64,000 bases of DNA, taken from Cordylochernes scorpioides (lineage: Eukaryota; Arthropoda; Arachnida; Pseudoscorpiones; Chernetidae). Position numbers and translations under genes: made by a program. The DNA lies in assembly GCA_030710605.1 (NCBI GenBank), contig CP092874.1, positions 24,287,757 through 24,351,756 of the forward strand. Direction: 5' to 3'. A model generated the notes under the pieces. The model had not been told where the DNA came from. It saw only the letters and a list, made by a program, of their open reading frames with translations, and made no database searches. Shown one piece after another: positions 9,808 to 19,771 of this stretch; position 1 is the first letter of the stretch; each line of letters starts with the position of its first letter.

Positions 9808-10037
9808 TATATAAAAGGACGTACCTGGATCTTTAAAGAAAAAAAGAAAAAAAAAAAAACATTTTTTTATCAAAATATTTCGAGAGATTGCTCCCTCTTT
9901 ATCAATTTATTGTATAGTATGATAAAGAGGGAGCAATCTCTCGAAATATTTTGAGAAAAAAAAATGTTTTGTTTTTTTCTTTACAGATCCAGGTACGCCC
10001 TTTTATATAATCTTAATTAATGGATCACCTTTTGACT
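9808..10037. mobile_element. Foldback family G
   Basis: Arms of about 95 bp: CCTGGATCTTTAAAG, an A-rich run, then AAAATATTTCGAGAGATTGC and its complement. Flanked by a perfect 13-bp direct repeat CAAAGGTTATGAT (9795-9807 and 10038-10050). The left arm, read on the minus strand (9870-9908), has UUGAUAA, an extra A, a 5-bp stem and GAAA, the same altered hammerhead core as family E. Confidence 0.75.
9870..9908 (-). ncRNA. Hammerhead-like core, U3-A8 variant (family G)
   Basis: Core UUGAUAA (9905-9899), unpaired A, stem II GAGGG/CTCTC closing AGCAAT, then GAAA and UAUU. Stem I is only about 2 bp. It looks like a decayed relative of the family E motif; activity is doubtful. Confidence 0.4.
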
Positions 10038-10191
10038 CAAAGGTTATGATGTTTGTTTATGATTTTTTTTTTTAAGATGTAATTTTAGGGGTCAAAAAGT
10101 CCAGACATTTTGTATTGCACCCCTTGTAAGTTTTTTCCCCCACGGGATGAAACTAAGTTTTTTTTTTATATATATTTTTTTTATTATTATC

Positions 10192-10452
10192 CGCGCGTAG
10201 TACACATGGTACAGGTCATGATAATCATGGTGGGTAGTAGTTGATAACTGCTTTTACTGTAAATGCACATCATGTCTATACATGTGAAAAGTATGTTCGA
10301 CTTTTACAAATGTGCCAGAGCCCCGTTTATGATAAACTTACACTCACTGGTAGGGTTTAACTTTTACAAGAATTGTCCAATGCGGGATTCAATCCTGGGG
10401 TCGTAGCTGGGGAAAACTAACGGCTTTCATCACCCGTCCACTGACCCCTCTA
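10192..10452 (-). mobile_element. tRNA-derived SINE, diverged
   Basis: Same family as 3021-3328, older. It keeps ACACATGGTACAGGTCATGA, ACATGTGAAAAGTATG and a degraded B box region (GGATTCAATCCTGG on the complement), with several deletions in the head. Confidence 0.75.
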
Positions 10453-10621
10453 TCAACATTAAACAAAAATCTATAAATAGAAAGTTCCCCCCCCGTCAAA
10501 AGAGATCATCTACCTCTAACCTATTTTTTAACAGAAGAGATGACTTTGTCTTGATTGGAATGTCTTTTGGTCAATATTTTTATTCATAAATAAAATAAAC
10601 GTTTATATTTTATTAAAAGTA

Positions 10622-10947
10622 CAGTTAAACCTGTCTATAACGCCCCCTCTTGGGACTTACCAAAATCGGGTGCTATAGAGAGGGGGTGCTATAGATAGGT
10701 CACTTTTAATGTAAATCGCATCGTACTACGTATTTAAAATCGGGTGCTATAGAGAGGGGGTGCTATAGACAGGTCACTTTTAATGTAAATCGCATCGTAC
10801 TACGTATTTAAAATCGGAGGCTATAGAGAGGGGGTGCTATAGACAGGTCACTTTTAATGTAAATCGCATCGTACTACGTATTTAAAATCTGGTGCTATAG
10901 AGAGGAAGGTGCTATTTAGAGGGGGCCGCTATAGACAGGTTTAACTG
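10622..10947. mobile_element. MITE, pogo/Tigger-like (family P2) with internal repeats
   Basis: Ends CAGTTAAACCTGTCTATA and complement, TA on both sides (10620-10621, 10948-10949). Inside, a 74-bp segment containing CACTTTTAATGTAAATCGCA is repeated three times in tandem (at 10701, 10775 and 10849). The 160-bp relative at 45705-45864 has one copy, so this element grew by internal tandem duplication. Confidence 0.85.
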
Positions 10948-11060
10948 TATATGCTAATATGTAATAGAGGTAGTTTATTATTAAATATCGTTATAGACCT
11001 AGTATTTATCAATAGAATGGAATTTGGGATTATTTGAGGTTTGTTAGAAAGGAAGGTTCG

Positions 11061-11405
11061 CTATATCCACGTTTTCATTTTGATAGGATTTACAGCGCGG
11101 ATTGAAGGCGTCTTGGTTGCGATGCCGCTCGACGCGGTAAAATTTGCATATCTCTCGCCTGCCGAAGAATTTACATAATTTTCAATTTCCTTCATTTCAG
11201 AAGAGAATTTATTTTGAAATGAAATTTTCTCAGAAATCTCTGCACTTTCTTGAGGCTTGAAGCTGTAACTATCAGGCACACATGCAGCTTCTAAAGGGCT
11301 ATCATCCAATACCATTTTCGGCATACCTGCCAACAGTTTGACATCGGCGAAAAACGACGGAGCTAAGAAATTGCGTGGCCGCTCGCTCGGTGTATGTATG
11401 TGCAA
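11061..11405 (-). CDS. Unrecognised open frame, 114 codons
   Basis: I do not recognise this frame. It begins MHIHTPSERPRNFLAPSF and is rich in Ser, Glu and Lys; no domain, signal peptide or transmembrane segment is visible. It lies in about 900 bp (10950-11870) that shows no match to the repeats elsewhere in the window, which is unusual here. It could be a fragment of an unrecognised transposon gene, a host exon, or chance. Confidence 0.2.
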   Translation of the reverse strand: MHIHTPSERPRNFLAPSFFADVKLLAGMPKMVLDDSPLEAACVPDSYSFKPQESAEISEKISFQNKFSSEMKEIENYVNSSAGERYANFTASSGIATKTPSIRAVNPIKMKTWI

Positions 11406-11879
11406 AGATGGAATTCAGGAGAGATTGTCAGTTTTACCTTGTCACAAGGAGAAAGGGAAATAATTAGAAAATCTACCTTCTACCCGAACGCAATGATTTG
11501 GCGATTCACAATTTCCTCAATTTCTTCCTTGTCCAATAAAAGCTTTGGTTTTACCTATTCTATAGCGGACTGTTACAAATATTAGGACAATTAGGAAGAC
11601 AAAGAATGTCGGAAATATGATATTCAATAGAAGGCAACTCTGTGCTTCACTTCCATCAATAATTCACAATATGACCCAGAATAAGTATATTGCTACGGCG
11701 TTTTATGGTTTCCACAAGTCCATATCTCAGAAGAAGGCCAAGTGACACTCACTCCTCACTTTCTTACTGCTACTCTTTTTGTGTTGTTTTTCTTGCTTCC
11801 CTCTTTCTCTTTCTTGTTTTTTTTTTTTTTCCTTTTCTTCTGTATATATCGTTATTTCCTTTGTCTCACTGCTTTGTTC

Positions 11880-11950
11880 TTATGCATACCTCTGGTGAAT
11901 CCTGTATAGGGTCAGTGACCCTGAATAAAGGCTTTTTGTTGTTGATATTC
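11880..11950 (+). mobile_element. 3' end of a non-LTR retrotransposon
   Basis: AATCCTGTATAGGGTCAGTG followed by CCTGAATAAAGGCTTTTTGT and a short TTG repeat. The complement at 25223-25300 carries the same end, so it is a dispersed retrotransposon 3' terminus. The 5' extent is unclear. Confidence 0.6.
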
Positions 11951-12204
11951 AATAGAATCTCCTATGGTAGACTTTAGCCGAAAAACATGGTTATAACCAG
12001 TCTTTCACTGGAGGTAGTCTCTTATCAGAAACTCTGTCATGTCAGGTCAAGTAATGAGAAATCTTTCAAACGAAACAAAATCTGATGAGTGACCAACTCC
12101 AGGAGAAACTATGTTAATTCATGTTTTTATGCTATGGTCATTCATGGGAGAATCTCTTGTATTTACTTCCCATTAAACAAGTTTGTTTAGTTCTTCAAAA
12201 TAAA

Positions 12205-12490
12205 GATACTTTGGCCAGTAAATCTTTTTTATTGTCTCGACGTTTCGACAAAAATCTTTTGCCCTCGTCAGGAGCGAACAAAAATTAAAACATTTGGCAA
12301 AGCGTTAAAATTTGAAACATTTATATAGAACAATTTTTATCGCTTTGCCAAATGTTTTAATTTTCGTTCGCTCCTGACGAGGACAAAAGATTTTTATCGA
12401 GATAATAAAAAGATTTACTGGCCAAAGTATCTTTAATTTGAAGAACTATGAAAAACGGCCAGGCAGCCTCTATCTTTACGATAAATTGGT
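12205..12490. mobile_element. Foldback family F
   Basis: Arms GATACTTTGGCCAGTAAATC and its complement, then inner arms with GCTCCTGACGAGG and GCGATAAAAATTG-type sequence. The right side extends into CAGGCAGCCTCTATCTTTAC. The left arm carries a hammerhead-like motif on the minus strand; in the right arm the GAAAC block has been lost. Confidence 0.75.
12236..12274 (-). ncRNA. Hammerhead-like ribozyme (family F)
   Basis: Minus strand: CUC (12274-12272), CUGACGA (12271-12265), an extra G, a 7-bp stem II GGCAAAA/UUUUGUC (one G-U), GAAA (12246-12243), C-G, U, C17, then GAG. The core is fully canonical apart from the extra purine before stem II. Predicted cleavage is between 12239 and 12238. Stem I is only 3 bp, which in Penelope-type motifs often means activity as a dimer (established for short-stem hammerheads). 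Confidence 0.6.
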
Positions 12491-13693
12491 TTAGTATTCG
12501 TATTATATGTAAATATAGCTCTTAACTGTGTCTTTTCGCGGACTTATCAGATGAATCCGTGTAAATCATTAAAAACCTTACTTTGTCTGTGATGTGGAAA
12601 TGACTTTTTGTCAATTTCTATTTAGCGCATTATGTTAAAATCTAAAATTTAGTAAGAAGGTGCTCCTGATTCATCAGGGGTGAACCCTTATAGCAGTCTT
12701 GCCAGATTGACCTACTAGATCATTAATATACTGTTCAATGGCTTGTTCTATGGCTAAGATAGCAAGATGTATTTGGTGAAGATGATTAGAAATTCTATGG
12801 ACATATGTTTTTGATATGTACATTTTATACATGTAATATCCTTTGTATGTTTGGAACTTCGAGGGTGTCCGCCATTTCGAGCTTGTCCCGAATGGACGAT
12901 TCGTAGATCTGTACTGTGAGCAGCTGGGTCTACACCAAGTTGATGGATCCATCATTGATTCACTGTAAACGTGTATTGCTTCTAGTAGATATTGGCAGGC
13001 GTCAAAGAAGAAGACGCGGGAGAAGCTTGCAGCGCTTGATGGCGTTGAAGTACTGCCACACTACAGCCTTCCTCTCTCTTCTTTCTTATCTCCAACCATC
13101 ATGAATGGGTGAAGTAGAATGCATCTACCTTTGTCATTAAGACTGGGAGCACTACTCAGTGGCAGGCCGAATTAGCTCTAAAATAAATGACTGCCTCTTA
13201 CATGAGGAACAGACACCATGTGCAGCTACTCCAACATGGAGTACAAACGCTACTCATCCTGTATCCCTTGAACAGGAGCCTTTACAGGGTACTATCAGCC
13301 GGGCCAGCTGAGCCCAGGTTTATTAGCGAGCTTGTTACTGCTCCTCCTTTTTCATCCGGGCTTGGGACTGGCAAAAGCGGAGTTACACTACAGCTCTGAT
13401 GCCGCTCTGTTAGACTACGGTCCGTTCGATGGAAAATACATTTCGGGGACGTCGACACTGTAGATGAGGTTGGAGCTGCCTGTAGTGATTTCTTCGCCTA
13501 CGATCCCGAGTAGCTTAGACAAATCCTTGCAGTTAGGTGGCAAAACATCATAGATAATGATTACCTTTATTTTGAAAAATGATTTTCAATAACTTCTTGA
13601 TAAATAGTTAGAGTGAAATCTTATTTGTCTTCTTCTATTATCTTTATTTTGGCTTTTTTCCGGATATTAAAGAACTTTTTTTTCAACCTTATA
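12491..13693. other. No recognisable gene; one degraded foldback core
   Basis: Positions 12660-12720 hold a degraded family B core (TGATTCATCAGGGGTGAACCC). The stretch 13170-13530 is relatively GC-rich and may be an old retrotransposon piece, but I cannot place it. Confidence 0.4.
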
Positions 13694-13745
13694 GTTGTAT
13701 CATCGAACTGGTATCGTAGAATCATGCTAATCTTCTCTGTATCCT
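13694..13745 (-). repeat. Dispersed single U6-like unit
   Basis: The plus strand reads TAGTTGTATCATCGAACTGG, then CATGCTAATCTTCTCTGTAT, i.e. one 66-bp minisatellite unit of the 4550-5395 array (missing the CAGGGG block), 8.3 kb away from it. It shows that U6-derived sequence also exists outside the array. Confidence 0.75.
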
Positions 13746-14317
13746 CCAAAGATTTTCTTCCAGATTGTAAATTAATCGAGAACAATTCTCTACAATCGGA
13801 ATTGATTCACACGTTTTCCATTTAGTGTCGAAAACAGTATAAAATCTCTCGGTGTCATACACCCGAATATTCAGCGGACATTGCCCGCAAAAAAAAAAAG
13901 AAAAAAAAAAAAAAAGAAAGCTGAGGATAACGGATCCCTCCTACCTACGGACCGGATCAACGACGACCGATATAGAAGAGTTCCGGGAGAGAAAGGTGAA
14001 CAAACGGACGGCCCCCTTGACTGAGGGGTCCCTCAGTGACACATTCACCCCATGTATGACATTACCTGACCCCGTTTATTGCCCCCCCACAAGTTGACGA
14101 TCTCAAGAAACTGGTTCAACAGCCCCTCACCCCTTTTTTGAACCTTTTTTTTTTTAGAAAGTTAGGACCGCTACCCACTTTTCTTATCGCATTTTGGGAG
14201 CTTTAAAGTACATGTTGAAATTTGATTGTGTTCATACATTCTTTGCTCATACAGTCATTAAAAGTCGAATTTGACTTGGTATGGACACTAATAACAACCA
14301 GACATTAATTTATAAAC
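13746..14317. other. No recognisable gene
   Basis: Contains a purine-rich A/G tract (13889-13918). No repeat partner seen in this window. Confidence 0.35.
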
Positions 14318-14333
14318 GTTAATTATATTGTGA

Positions 14334-14606
14334 AAAAATAGTACAAATATGATATTGTACTAAAATAAGGTGCATAAATTATGAAAAAGGCATCTCCTTA
14401 TCGTTCAACTGAAAGTTACTGATGGCTTGCGTCATCTATCGTCCGAAACGCCTCCGTGGTTAGTTTTTCTTGATTAAATCAAGAATGGGTATTTGACCAA
14501 TTCTGGAATAATTAAAAATCAACGAGAATAGTTGATATTTATTCCGATAGATGGCGCAAGCCATCAGCAACTTTCAGTTGCACAATAAGGAGATGCCTTT
14601 TTCATA
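14334..14606. mobile_element. Foldback family D, full copy with 16-bp TSD
   Basis: Arms AAAAGGCATCTCC and complement, each with GATGGCTTGCGTCATC-type sequence (right arm AGATGGCGCAAGCCATC at 14549-14565). A perfect 16-bp direct repeat GTTAATTATATTGTGA flanks it (14318-14333, 14607-14622). At the centre only the 3' half of the hammerhead remains: GAAACGCCTCCGTGGTTAG (14445-14463). Confidence 0.85.
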
Positions 14607-14764
14607 GTTAATTATATTGTGATATATAGTTTATTTGTCCTTAGTTTATTTAATTTTCAGGTTTTTTGTTAGATTTATTTGCATAGACAATTGGCAATTA
14701 ACATAATTTTATTTACATATTGACAATATATGCAAAATTGTACAGTCTGTACTTTTATTTTAAA

Positions 14765-14960
14765 ATAATAATTAGATATATTATGATGCACTAGCGCGCC
14801 ATCTGTTATCAAAATACAAAACTATTTTAGACGCGTATGATTCTTTTTAAAATAAAACAATTTCTACTGCCCTTACTGTAATGGAAAAATTAATGGGAGG
14901 GCCTGGCTCATCAATGGTGAACCCTCCCAGCGGTTTCGCCAGTTTAATCTACCATACCTT
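14765..14960. repeat. Foldback family B, left arm
   Basis: CTAGCGCGCCATCTGTTATC .. TAGACGCGTATGATTC and the core, here with both pseudoknot stems perfect on the complement (CTGGC/GCCAG and GGGAGGG/CCCTCCC). After 14960 the sequence switches to the ACTATGTACATGGCGCC block related to the centre of 3420-3655. Confidence 0.75.
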
Positions 14961-15939
14961 AGGTATATACAACTATATACTATGTACATGGCGCCTCTGC
15001 CACCGCTGCAGAGTTTGGTGGAGAATCGCCAGCGGGTCTTCAGCGACACTTTCGCGATCTACAAAGAATACGTAGATCGCGTATTTCGCCGCTAAGGAGA
15101 TGGTGATGGCGTGGTCCACGATGTCAATTGGAAAGATTCATTTGCATAGATTGGATTGCTATGTAAATTTGTGTATCTTTGATTTTAGTGTAGACAGTTC
15201 GTTGGTACCGAAGAATAAATATCTTTTTCTAATTTCCTCTTTCGGCAACTTTTTTTTCCTAATGCGACAATATCTTTAGTTTTATTATTGATTGGAGTGT
15301 GTTGTATTGAGTGCAAATGTTACCGTTTTATTATAGAAATGACAATCCATTAGTGATAGTGGACATTGCTGCTGCTGTGATAGAGATGCATGGAGACATC
15401 TGAGGCTCTTCATTGGACACAACAACAACAACAATCCATTAGTGATGTGATAGCTCGCTTTCTAAATGAATGGATTCATTTATGATCAATTTAAACAAAT
15501 CCAACTAGTCTCTCTTCTTTTAGTAGATATTCCTGCGACATTTGACCCAACTCCTGGCATCCAGGTATAATTGAATCCCTTGATCAGTTGAACACTCCCT
15601 GCCCCGACGCTCCAGGATAAGCAAGAAATGGAACTACCCCCATCTTAGGGAGAGTTTCCTCGACTTACCTAAACACAATTCTTGTCAAGTTCCTCAACAC
15701 AGTCATCACTGGGGACACGGATTCCATAACTCGCAAGTCTGAATTCAAGACGATTCTAAGCTCCTGATAGGATCCAGACGTAACTTCGGAGAAGGCCTCG
15801 TCTGGTGTATATATTTTCTCTACTGTTTTAAACTCTGTAAACTCTCTCTTTGACTGTTGACTAGATGTCAATAAACCATTTTTAATTGTCAATTGTCACT
15901 CCATTTGATCAAACAAGAATAATAGAAATTAAAGTATTA
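14961..15939. other. No recognisable gene
   Basis: Begins with a block shared with 3480-3590 (CGCGATCTAC..). A 75-codon minus frame (15665-15892) is not recognised. Confidence 0.35.
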
Positions 15940-16190
15940 AAACATGAATGTTTCTTCTATACAAAACAAACTTCTACTGTCCTTACTGCGATGAAAAAAA
16001 TATTGAGAGGGCTTGAGTCATCAGTGGTCAACCTTCCCAGCAGTTTCGCCAATTCAATCTACCAGACCGCTTCTTTGAGTTTTAATACTGTATTGGATCA
16101 TTCTGCCTATATGCGACATTGAAGATAACCGCTGGGAGGGTTCACTACTGATGAGCCAAGCTCTCCCAATATATTTTTTTCATCACTGGA
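15940..16190. mobile_element. Foldback family B, variant arms, decayed
   Basis: Left arm CATGAATGTTTCTTCTATAC .. core .. TACCAGACCGCTTCT; right half AACCGCTGGGAGGGTTCACT .. CTGATGAGCCAAGC. Same variant as 8676-9010, with several substitutions in the left core. Confidence 0.7.
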
Positions 16191-16226
16191 GAGAGAGAGA
16201 GACATTTGAAACGATTTTATCGACAA

Positions 16227-16559
16227 TTAGACGGGTGACCCGGGCTTCGCCCCGGGATTGACCCGTGTGTATATCTACCCGAGTGTATATTTAGATTCTT
16301 ATTGTTTGTTATTAGCATTATCTATTTGTTTGCATCAGCATAATTTAATCTAATCTTTGATAGAGGGCGCTGTTCGTGAGCTAAGTAGAATAATTTGAAT
16401 ATATAGTTTTAATAATTGATTTATATATTTTTAAAATAGCCTATCGTCCTTCCCGTATTTTTTACCTATGTATGGAAATTTTTGTTTGAATTAGTGAACT
16501 ACTGTGAATTTGTATACCGGACATACAAACATACAAACATTGATTTTTATATATATAGA
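16227..16559 (-). mobile_element. Non-autonomous Helitron
   Basis: On the minus strand it starts TCTATATATATAAAAATCAA (16559 downward) and ends with a hairpin CCCGGGGCGAAGCCCGGG followed by TCACCCGTCTAA (CTRR end, 16230-16227). It sits between A and T as Helitrons do. 333 bp, non-coding. Same family as 26284-26642. Confidence 0.85.
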
Positions 16560-16845
16560 TTAGTCAATTTTTACAAAAAAAAAGATAATATAAATGAATA
16601 AATGATGAGAATGTACAATGATTTTAGGAGCTAGGGAGGCTCCACCATCTTGATATGGTCCCCCTACAGACGAGAAGGGGGTCTTCTTGGACTCCTTGCA
16701 TCTCCAGGCTCAGGAAGTGTTTGTAGATGCCATGGTCTTGGCAGATGCCATGATGGCTGGAGAGAGAAGTATAGTTTAAAAATAGTGCTTAAAATATATT
16801 TCTAATTTCACAAGCAGCACGCTGTTCATATCTACAATTCGAGCA
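16560..16845. other. No recognisable gene
   Basis: Moderate-GC stretch 16620-16770 without a recognised frame. Confidence 0.35.
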
Positions 16846-17064
16846 ATGGAAGCCTTCAAACAAGAACAAAGTTCTATAATACGTTTTCTTGTTGCTGAAA
16901 GAGTCAAACTTTCAGAATTTTTCAATCATCTGAAAGCTGAATATGGTAGAAACAGCATGTCACAGGCAGGAAGAATGTCCTATTTTTCGAAATTATATGC
17001 CAAATATGAAAGCCCAAAGGACATAACAAGCTGTGGCTACCTTCAGGTGGATAGGCACCAATGA
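16846..17064 (+). pseudogene. Helix-turn-helix fragment of a mariner-type transposase
   Basis: A 72-codon frame beginning MEAFKQEQSSIIRFLVAERV, with KLSEFFNHLKAEYG. This resembles the N-terminal HTH domain found in mariner transposases and SETMAR-like proteins. The usual continuation (W-x-x-x-F-x-x-G-R) is degraded to SYFSKLYAKYESPKD. There is no catalytic part, so it is a relic. The match is by pattern only. Confidence 0.55.
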
Positions 17065-17239
17065 AATATCGCTTCTTTTTGCCCTCTATGGAAGTTTTGA
17101 CAACTGTTTTCTTAGATAGTAAGATATTTATTCACGTTTGATTTACTTTCCGTAAATCCATACACTCACAGATAAAAATTAAGAAAGTGAAAAATCTTTT
17201 ATGTCGACAGTGTTTTTTTTTTTTTTTAAGAAGACAGGG

Positions 17240-17745
17240 GCTGTTCACACTTGGTTATCTTGCGTGTCTTCAATAAAGGTCACTGTAATATCTTTCCGAG
17301 TTATTGTCTGAATCCCGATATACATGGTGAAAGGTACAACTTCCTTAAGTTTTGTCCATGAGTGTATATACACTTGGTTATCTCGTGTGTCTTCAATAAA
17401 GGTCACTGTAATATATTTAAGAGTTATTGTCTGAATCTCGATATACATGCTGAAAGGTACAACTTCCTTAAGTTTTGTCCATGAGTGTATATACACTTGG
17501 TTATCTCGTGTGTCTTCAATAAAGGTCACTGTAATATATTTCAGAGTTATTGTCTGAATCCCGATATACATGGTAAAAGGTACAACTTCCTTAAGTTTTG
17601 TCTATGAGTGTATATACACTTGGTTATCTCGTGTGTCTCCAATAAAGGTCACTGTAATATATTTCAGAGTTATTGTCTGAATCCCGATATACATGTTGAA
17701 AGGTACAACTTCCTTAAGTTTTGTCCCCATGAGTGTAGTTGACGT
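17240..17745. repeat. Tandem array of 123-bp units (4 copies)
   Basis: Units run from ACACTTGGTTATCTCGTGTG through GTCTTCAATAAAGG and GTTATTGTCTGAAT to CTTCCTTAAGTTTTGTCCAT and GAGTGTATAT. The period measured at the GTGTATATA junctions is exactly 123 (17362, 17485, 17608), so a spurious open frame crosses it. The junction resembles a Tc1/mariner inverted end (TACACTCATGGACAAAACTT on the complement). Confidence 0.85.
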
Positions 17746-17829
17746 CAGGTAAGATACCTTTCAACATCTCCCTGCGGGAATAAAGAAGGGGAATACAAAA
17801 GTAAAATTGTACTGGGATTAGGTCGATAA

Positions 17830-18105
17830 ATTAAAAAAAAGGCATCTCCTGATTGTGCAACTCAAAGTTTCTGATGGCTTGCGCCATTTCTCGGAATAAA
17901 TTTAAACAAAGCTTGCATCACACTGATGAGGGCCAACAGCCTGAAAAATGTACGTGGTTAGATTTTCTTGATTAATCAAGAAAGGGTATTTGGCCAAATA
18001 TTCTGGAATAATTTTTTAAAAAATCAACGATAAATTGATATATATTCCGATAGATGGCGCAAGCCGTCAACAACTTTTAATTGCACGATCAGAAGATGTC
18101 TTAAA
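17830..18105. mobile_element. Foldback family D with decayed ribozyme
   Basis: Arms AAAAGGCATCTCCTGATTG and a degraded complement (CAGAAGATGTC). AGATGGCGCAAGCC is at 18052-18065. The centre (17910-17962) is a decayed hammerhead: CUGAUGA and GAAA are intact and stem II has one G-U pair, but stem III pair 15.2-16.2 and stem I pair 1.1-2.1 are lost, largely by transitions. Confidence 0.75.
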
Positions 18106-18311
18106 GAAGGGAAAGTTGTTATTTTTATTAACGTTTTTAAAGTCCATCCTTAAACCGCCGAGAATGAAATGGGAGATCCTGAAATATTCTCCTTATAGTT
18201 AAGACCCTTTGCCAAGTGACTTTCATCTCTTTGGATCTTTCAAAAAGCGTTGAAAGGACGTTTTTTTGGACCGGACACGCTAAGGTGGAGAGACTGAGAC
18301 AGAAGGATGGC

Positions 18312-18640
18312 AGACCGGCGATATCAAAGACTTTCCACTTCCTTAACTTTTGTCCATGTGTGTATTCTATAACAGATGTGAGTGTTCTACGAAGAAATTT
18401 AAATATATGCATCCAGGATCACGTGATGTTGAAGTAAATAGGGGACCCACTATTATTAACAAATCTTTCTTAAAAAACAGAATTGAAGTGTAATCGGTGA
18501 CAGTGTTGATAGCTTTATTTAGTGCGCTATAGAATGGATGATACATTGTTTTTTTGCGTCTGTTTAGTATCATACATTTCTACACTTTAATAAGTACACT
18601 CATGGACAATACTTAAGGAAGTGGAAGTCTTTGATGTCGT
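18312..18640. repeat. Segment duplicated at 21050-21372
   Basis: About 330 bp from CAAAGACTTTCCACTTCC through GATCACGTGATGTTGAAG to ACACTCATGGACAATACTTA, nearly identical to 21050-21372. Both edges are Tc1/mariner-like ends of the 123-bp unit type, so this is a composite block rather than one element. Confidence 0.75.
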
Positions 18641-19054
18641 CAGTCGTCTATTTTATTTGTTCTCAACCTGAGGATTTTTATAAGCAGAGGATTTTGAACT
18701 TGACCATCAGTGGAGTAAATTTGTGGATCATAATGACGATTGTCCTATAAAAGCATAGGACGCCTCTCCCGTTAAAATAGACGTCAAAACTAGACGTTAT
18801 CCATTGACCGTCGCCGCAAACTAGCGGCCTCAGGTCGATGACAAAGCCACAAGTTAGGTTGTAACCACGGTACACTTGCAAAACATTCCTAGTTAGAATT
18901 GGTCGATTTTTTTATTTGAGTTTGTATAAAAACGTCTTTCGCTTATAAACTAACTTTTCTATATTAAAAAAAAACTCATTGTGAAAAATCTTCATATAGT
19001 TTTTAATGAGAAAACAGTAGAAAAAATAATAATAAGTGGGTCAGGTGTTGATAT
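18641..19054. other. No recognisable gene
   Basis: 18745-18815 (ATAGGACGCCTCTCC .. ATTGACCGTCGCCGCAAACT) recurs in part at 26755-26806, 33020-33060 and, inverted, 42147-42215; it is a small unclassified dispersed repeat. Confidence 0.4.
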
Positions 19055-19360
19055 TAAAAATAAAAAAGACATATCCTGACCAGGAGCACATGTGTTTTTT
19101 AGAAGGCAGAGCGCCATCTGGTGGAACAGAAATCAACTAATCATTGATTTAGCCTGTTTTCTGATATTTGGCCAACCCAATTTCTTGATATTTTCTTGAT
19201 TCGTGGATGGCTTTTCTTGATTTATCAAGAAATTGGGTTGGCCAAATATCAAGGAACAGGCTAAATCAATGATTAGTTGATTTCTGTTCCACCAGATGGC
19301 GCTCTGCCTTCTGAAAAGCACATGTGCTCCTGGTCAGGATATGTCTTTTTTTATTTTTAA
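19055..19360. mobile_element. Foldback family C, centre deleted
   Basis: Two arms with CATATCCTGACCAGGAG ends. Perfect CTCF consensus sites occur in inverted orientation (19111-19124 and 19289-19302). The ribozyme is gone: the right arm starts at TCGTGGATGG (19201), again at the cleavage position, joined to a truncated left arm. Confidence 0.8.
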
Positions 19361-19512
19361 TAGTTTTTAATATCATCTTCACATATTATTCTCTCATTTG
19401 TAAGCTCATGTAACCTAGGTCTCATTAAATGTAAATGGCTTTTACTTTTTCATTCTTTTCACACTCAATGTGTGTGGTGAACCCATGTATATGAGAATAA
19501 CAACAAAATCTA

Positions 19513-19572
19513 CTCCATTTGTCCCAGAATGTAGCTTGGCACCTGCAGCTCCAGAACACATTTTGGTTTGAT
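19513..19572 (+). mobile_element. Truncated tail of the 56-kb non-LTR element
   Basis: GTAGCTTGGCACCTGCAGCT .. CCAGAACACATTTTGG matches the 3' coding end of the element at 56236-60474 and then stops at TTTATTTATTTATT. Confidence 0.7.
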
Positions 19573-19771
19573 TTATTTATTTATTTCCAATTGTAAACAA
19601 GACACGCTATATCCGATCTGGATAATTGCGCGTGAAACTATTTACAATAATTGTAGTAGAGTAGGTAACAGAATTGTCAAAAAGAAAATAAACAATTAAG
19701 AAAAAGTACATTAAACAAATAAACAACAACATAAGCAGATAGAAGAAACCGCAAGGTAATTATTTACAGTA

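Noticed and set aside
9682-9873. 63-codon minus frame as a small gene
   Set aside because: Falls across a SINE, a foldback border and poly-A runs.
17245-17571. 108-codon frame on the minus strand
   Set aside because: Runs through four copies of a 123-bp non-coding repeat; period is a multiple of three.
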